Below are positions 60,135-64,000 of a stretch of 64,000 nt of DNA, piece by piece. A model generated the notes under the pieces. It was not told the origin of the DNA and made no database searches. It saw nothing but the letters and a program-made list of their open reading frames with translations. Where the stretch lies: contig NZ_AKJA01000102.1 in assembly GCF_000282575.1 (NCBI RefSeq), forward strand, positions 1 to 64,000, written 5' to 3'. How positions within the stretch are numbered: position 1 is the first letter of the stretch; each line of letters opens with the position of its first letter. A program made the position numbers and the translations under genes. This DNA is from Herbaspirillum sp. YR522. Its GTDB lineage: Bacteria > Pseudomonadota > Gammaproteobacteria > Burkholderiales > Burkholderiaceae_D.

Positions 60135-62333
60135 CTAATGCGCCGCAGCGCGGGCGCGCGCCTGGTGCAGCTTACGGTAGCTGTCGATCAGGCGCTGGTG
60201 ACGGTCCAGCCCTTCGAGCTGCATGCTGGTCGGCGTCAGGCCGAAGAAGCGCACGCTGCCGTCGACCGAACCGATGGCCGCATCCATGCGGGCGTTGCCG
60301 AACATGCGGCGGAAGTTGGCTTCGTAGTCGGCCAGTTCGAGTTCGTCGTCCAGCAGCACTTCGAGCACCACGTTCAAGGCCTGGTAGAACAAGCCGCGCT
60401 CGACCGAATTGTCGTTGTACTGCAGGAAGGCCCCCACCAGTTCGTGGGCCTGTTCGAACTGCTTCAAGGCCAGCTGGATCAGCAGCTTCAGCTCCAGCAC
60501 GGTCAACTGGCCCCATTCGGTGTTCTCGTCGAATTCGACGCCGATCAGGGTGGCGATATCGGAGTACTCGTCGAGCTCGCTGTTTTCCAGCCGCTCCAGC
60601 AGTGCCGCCAGGCTGGCGTCGTCCAGGCGATGCAGGTTCAGCACATCGGCGCGGAACAGCAACGACTTGTTGGTGTTGTCCCAGACCAGGTCCTCGACCG
60701 GATAGACTTCCGAATAATCGGGCACCAGGATGCGGCAGGCGGTGGCACCCAACTGGTCGTAGACCGCCATGTAGCTCTGCTTGCCCAGGTCCTCGAGAAT
60801 GCCGAACAGGGTCGCCGCTTCCTCGGCATTGGAATCTTCGCCCTGTCCCGAGAAGTCCCATTCGACGAATTCGACATGGGACCTGGCGCTGAAGAAGCGC
60901 CACGACACGATGCCGCTGGAATCGATGAAGTGCTCCACGAAGTTGTTCGACTCGGTCACTGCGTGACTGACGAAGGTCGGCTGCGGCAGGTCGTTCAAGC
61001 CTTCGAAACTGCGTCCCTGCAGCAATTCGGTCAGGCTGCGTTCCAGCGCCACCTCGAAACTGGGATGCGCGCCGAAGGACGCAAACACGCCGCCGGTGCG
61101 CGGATTCATCAGGGTCACGCACATCACCGGGTAGATACCGCCGAGCGAGGCATCCTTGACCAGCACCGGAAAGCCCTGCTCTTCCAGCGCCCGGATCCCG
61201 GCCACGATGCCCGGGTATTTCGCCAGCACCTGCTGCGGCACGTCGGGCAGTGCCAGTTCGCCTTCCAGGATCTCGCGCTTGACCGCCCGCTCGAAGATCT
61301 CGGACAGGCATTGCACCTGCGCTTCGGCCAGCGTGTTGCCGGCGCTCATGCCATTGCTGACGTACAGGTTCTCGACCAGGTTGGACGGAAAATACACCAC
61401 CTCGCCATCCGAGTGCCGCACGAAGGGCAGCGAACAGATACCGCGCGCGGCATTGCCGGAGTTGGTGTCGACCAGGTGCGAGGCCTGCAACTCGCCATCG
61501 GGGTTATAGATATCGAGGCAATACGGGTCCAGGATTTCCGCCGGCAGCGTATCGCCCGGGCCCGGCTTGAACCAGCGCTCGTCGGGGTAATGCACGAAGT
61601 CGGCATTGGCGATCTCTTCGCCCCAGAAGGCGCCGCCATAGAAGTGGTTGCAATTGAGCCGTTCGATGAATTCGCCCAGGGCCGAGGCCAGCGCGCTTTC
61701 CTTGGTCGCGCCCTTGCCATTGGTAAAGCACATCGGCGAATGGGCATCGCGGATGTGCAGCGACCAGACATTGGGCACGATATTGCGCCATGAAGCGATC
61801 TCGATCTTCATGCCCAGGCCGGCCAGCAGGCCCGACATGTTGGCGATGGTCTGTTCCAGCGGCAGGTCCTTGCCGGCAATATAGGTGCTGGCCCCGGCTA
61901 CCGGCGCCAGGCTCAACAGCGCCTGGGCGTCGGCGTCGAGATTGTCGACTTCCTCGATGACGAAGTCCGGCCCTTCCTGCACCACCTTCTTGACGGTACA
62001 GCGCTCGATGGAGCGCAGGATGCCGCGCCGGTCGACCTCGGCGATATCGGCCGGCAGCTCGACCTGGATCTTGAATATCTGCTTGTAGCGGTTCTCGGGG
62101 TCGACGATGTTGTTCTGCGACAGGCGGATGTTCTCGGTCGGGATATTGCGCGTATTGCAGTACAACTTCACGAAGTAAGCCGCGCACAGCGCCGACGACG
62201 CCAGGAAATAATCGAACGGCCCTGGCGCGGAGCCATCGCCCTTGTAGCGGATGGGCTGGTCGGCAATGACCGTGAAGTCATCGAACTTGGCTTCGAGACG
62301 CAGCTTGTCGAGGAAGTTGACTTTGATTTCCAT
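60135..62333 (-). CDS. OsmC-YcaO fusion protein
   Basis: 732 residues, start at the ATG 62333. An OsmC-like domain (about 1-140, DYFLASSALCAAYFVKLYCN holds a Cys) is joined to a YcaO domain (about 165-570, NGKGATKESALASALGEFIE is the ATP-site signature) and a helical TPR-like tail. YcaO proteins activate amide oxygen with ATP; the E. coli homologue is needed for beta-methylthiolation of ribosomal protein S12. OsmC domains reduce peroxides. The fusion is known in proteobacteria, function unproven. No RimO or peptide precursor lies near. Confidence 0.93.
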   Translation of the reverse strand: MEIKVNFLDKLRLEAKFDDFTVIADQPIRYKGDGSAPGPFDYFLASSALCAAYFVKLYCNTRNIPTENIRLSQNNIVDPENRYKQIFKIQVELPADIAEVDRRGILRSIERCTVKKVVQEGPDFVIEEVDNLDADAQALLSLAPVAGASTYIAGKDLPLEQTIANMSGLLAGLGMKIEIASWRNIVPNVWSLHIRDAHSPMCFTNGKGATKESALASALGEFIERLNCNHFYGGAFWGEEIANADFVHYPDERWFKPGPGDTLPAEILDPYCLDIYNPDGELQASHLVDTNSGNAARGICSLPFVRHSDGEVVYFPSNLVENLYVSNGMSAGNTLAEAQVQCLSEIFERAVKREILEGELALPDVPQQVLAKYPGIVAGIRALEEQGFPVLVKDASLGGIYPVMCVTLMNPRTGGVFASFGAHPSFEVALERSLTELLQGRSFEGLNDLPQPTFVSHAVTESNNFVEHFIDSSGIVSWRFFSARSHVEFVEWDFSGQGEDSNAEEAATLFGILEDLGKQSYMAVYDQLGATACRILVPDYSEVYPVEDLVWDNTNKSLLFRADVLNLHRLDDASLAALLERLENSELDEYSDIATLIGVEFDENTEWGQLTVLELKLLIQLALKQFEQAHELVGAFLQYNDNSVERGLFYQALNVVLEVLLDDELELADYEANFRRMFGNARMDAAIGSVDGSVRFFGLTPTSMQLEGLDRHQRLIDSYRKLHQARARAAAH

Positions 62334-62493
62334 GGGGGAATTCCAAAAATGGTGCTGATGAGGTGATGCCATTGAAGCGAAAGCCCCGTCAGGACAGGGC
62401 TTTGTGTTCAATCATGCAACGAACTGGTTGATGGGGACGAAGTTTATCCCAGCCTTCCTCAAGAGGCCATCTAAAGCCACCTTGGCGCTGGCC

Positions 62494-63237
62494 TCAGGCA
62501 AAGCCGCCGTTGGCGCGCACCACCTGGGAATTGACCCAGGCGCCGTCGGGGCCGGCCAGGAATGACACCACGCCGGCGATGTCGTCGGGCGTTCCCAGGC
62601 GTTGCAGCGGCGCCAGGTTGGTAACCTGGGCGATCTGCTCCGGGGTCTTGCCGTTGAAGAACAGGTCGGTGCCCACCGGACCCGGTGCGACCGCATTGAC
62701 GGTGATGCCGCGCCCGCGCAATTCATTGGCCAACACGTGAACCAGGCCCTCGACCCCCGCCTTGGAAGCAATATAAGGGCCATAGGACGGAAACGACTTG
62801 GCGATCACGCTGGTCGACAGCGCGATGATGCGCCCGCCCTCGCCCAGGTGCGCGGCGGCCTGGGCCAGCACCAGGAACGCGCCGCGCAGGTTGGTGGCGA
62901 TCACCCGGTCGAAGTCGGCCAGGCCGGCTTCGGCGATGGGCGTCATCGGCATGATGCCGGCGCTGTTGACCACCACGTCGATGCGGCCAAAGGCGGCCTT
63001 GGCGCCATCGAACAGCGCGCTCACATCGGACTGGCTGCCGACGTCGCCCTGGATGGCAATGGCCTGTCCGCCTGCGGCTTCGATGGCAGCCACCGTTTGC
63101 TGCGCCCGGGCGGCATTGCCGGCGTAGTTGACGACCACGGCGAAACCGTCGGCCGCCAGGCGCTGGGCAATGGCCTGGCCGATACCGCGCGAACCGCCGG
63201 TGACGAGGGCGACCTTGGAAGGGGTGGCTGCGTGCAT
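62494..63237 (-). CDS. Short-chain dehydrogenase/reductase
   Basis: 247 residues from the ATG at 63237, which follows AGGAGCACACC. Classical SDR: TGGSRGIG (13-20), NSAG (91-94), Ser141/143, Tyr155 and Lys159 (YIASK). NAD(P)-dependent; substrate unknown. Divergent from a LysR gene, the usual layout when the regulator controls the enzyme. Confidence 0.92.
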   Translation of the reverse strand: MHAATPSKVALVTGGSRGIGQAIAQRLAADGFAVVVNYAGNAARAQQTVAAIEAAGGQAIAIQGDVGSQSDVSALFDGAKAAFGRIDVVVNSAGIMPMTPIAEAGLADFDRVIATNLRGAFLVLAQAAAHLGEGGRIIALSTSVIAKSFPSYGPYIASKAGVEGLVHVLANELRGRGITVNAVAPGPVGTDLFFNGKTPEQIAQVTNLAPLQRLGTPDDIAGVVSFLAGPDGAWVNSQVVRANGGFA

Positions 63238-63378
63238 GGTGTGCTCCTGATCATGGGTGAATGGTAAATAAAAGAGTGAATAAGGCGCGATGCCCTGGGA
63301 AAGCATTATTGCGGTTAATCAGATTGGAATAAATAGTGCAGAATTGCCATATAAATTCAACCAGCCACAACAATCCCC

Positions 63379-64000
63379 ATGGACCGCTTCGATACGCTGC
63401 AATTGTTTACCCGCATCGTGGAACTGGGCAGCTTCAGCCAGGCCGCCGCTGCGCTGGCTATTCCGCGCGCCACCGCCACCCATGCCATCAAGCAGCTGGA
63501 AGCCAGGTTGAGCACCCGGCTGCTCGATCGCACCACGCGCCAGGTACGTCCGACCCTCGACGGCCAGGCCTTCTATGAGCGATGTGTCCATGTGCTCAGC
63601 GAGCTGGACGACGCCGAGAGCGCGTTGCGGCACGTGGCAGCCAGCCCGCGTGGCACGCTGCGGGTGGATATGTCCAGTATCCACGCGGCCCATGTCGTGC
63701 TGCCCCGCATCGACGACTTTCGTCGTCGCTATCCGGGCATCGACCTGGTCGTCAGCAGTGGCGACCGCCTGATCGACCTGGTGCGCGAAGGGGTCGATTG
63801 CGTCATCCGCGCCGGCGTGCCGCGCGATTCGACGCTGGTGGCACGGCGCCTGGCACTGATGCCGCAGTTGATCTGTGCCAGCCCTGCCTACCTGGAGCGC
63901 TTCGGCACGCCGCAACATCCGGAACAACTGTCCAGCCATCAATCGGTGGGTTTCTTCTCGAGCGGCAACACGGTGCACCACGGGATCGACCTGGTCGTCG
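63379..64000 (+). CDS. LysR-family transcriptional regulator (3' end outside window)
   Basis: At least 207 residues, cut by the window end. Winged HTH at the N-terminus (MDRFDTLQLFTRIVELGSFS, then ATATHAIKQLEARLSTRLLD), then an effector-binding domain (TLRVDMSSIHAAHVVLPRI). No Shine-Dalgarno before the ATG. It should regulate the divergent SDR gene through the 141-base shared region; no clear T-N11-A box was picked. Confidence 0.92.
   Translation, partial: MDRFDTLQLFTRIVELGSFSQAAAALAIPRATATHAIKQLEARLSTRLLDRTTRQVRPTLDGQAFYERCVHVLSELDDAESALRHVAASPRGTLRVDMSSIHAAHVVLPRIDDFRRRYPGIDLVVSSGDRLIDLVREGVDCVIRAGVPRDSTLVARRLALMPQLICASPAYLERFGTPQHPEQLSSHQSVGFFSSGNTVHHGIDLVV

Overview
The window is GC-rich, densely coded DNA of a Gram-negative bacterium. 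Outer-membrane barrels ending in Phe, a type Vd patatin, a two-partner secretion pair, an E. coli-like LexA box in front of imuA-imuB-dnaE2, a ligase-associated helicase/PdeM pair and an OsmC-YcaO fusion together suggest a betaproteobacterium of the Burkholderiales, probably an Oxalobacteraceae (Massilia/Duganella type). The lineage is an inference from gene content; no rRNA or tRNA gene was seen.

Layout. 1-6.7 kb: DNA repair genes (Lhr-like helicase cut by the window edge, PdeM, a Cho-like GIY-YIG nuclease, Ku) around one outer-membrane protein. 6.9-15 kb: a stress-flavoured cluster of mostly small genes (PoxB-like enzyme, PfpI/DJ-1 protein, SDR, DUF4142, SemiSWEET, CBS pair, DUF1275, KGG protein) with strong hairpin terminators. 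15.3-21.6 kb: an ElyC/YdcF-like protein divergent from the SOS-controlled imuA-imuB-dnaE2 mutasome. 21.6-29 kb: diguanylate cyclase, nadB coupled to a PlpD-like patatin, an alpha/beta hydrolase with a Cys nucleophile, and a MASE1 sensor. 29.4-37.6 kb: a surface/secretion locus with a secreted tail-collar-domain protein, a Sel1 lipoprotein, a TpsA exoprotein with nine YDG repeats, and its TpsB transporter. 37.6-45 kb: housekeeping genes (nadC-nadA, ybiT, a DUF1439 lipoprotein-like gene, and a queE-queD-tadA-ldcA operon that joins two wobble-base tRNA modification pathways). 45-51.4 kb: a three-subunit membrane sugar dehydrogenase and a large clade-2 catalase.

51.4-54.4 kb is unlike the rest: AT-rich, all genes on the minus strand, bounded by 79-base inverted copies (about 85% identical) of the 3' end of an IS3-family transposase gene. 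Inside are at least three modules in which a toxin-tip-like fragment runs directly into a small immunity-like gene. One of these genes is split by a one-base slip in an A7 tract. It reads as a decayed, IS-bounded polymorphic toxin/immunity islet.

54.5-64 kb: DUF72, a shortened siderophore-synthetase-like protein, an intracellular subtilisin (S8) adjacent to a ComEC-type metallo-beta-lactamase protein (a candidate two-gene effector system), the OsmC-YcaO fusion, and an SDR divergent from a LysR regulator cut by the window end.
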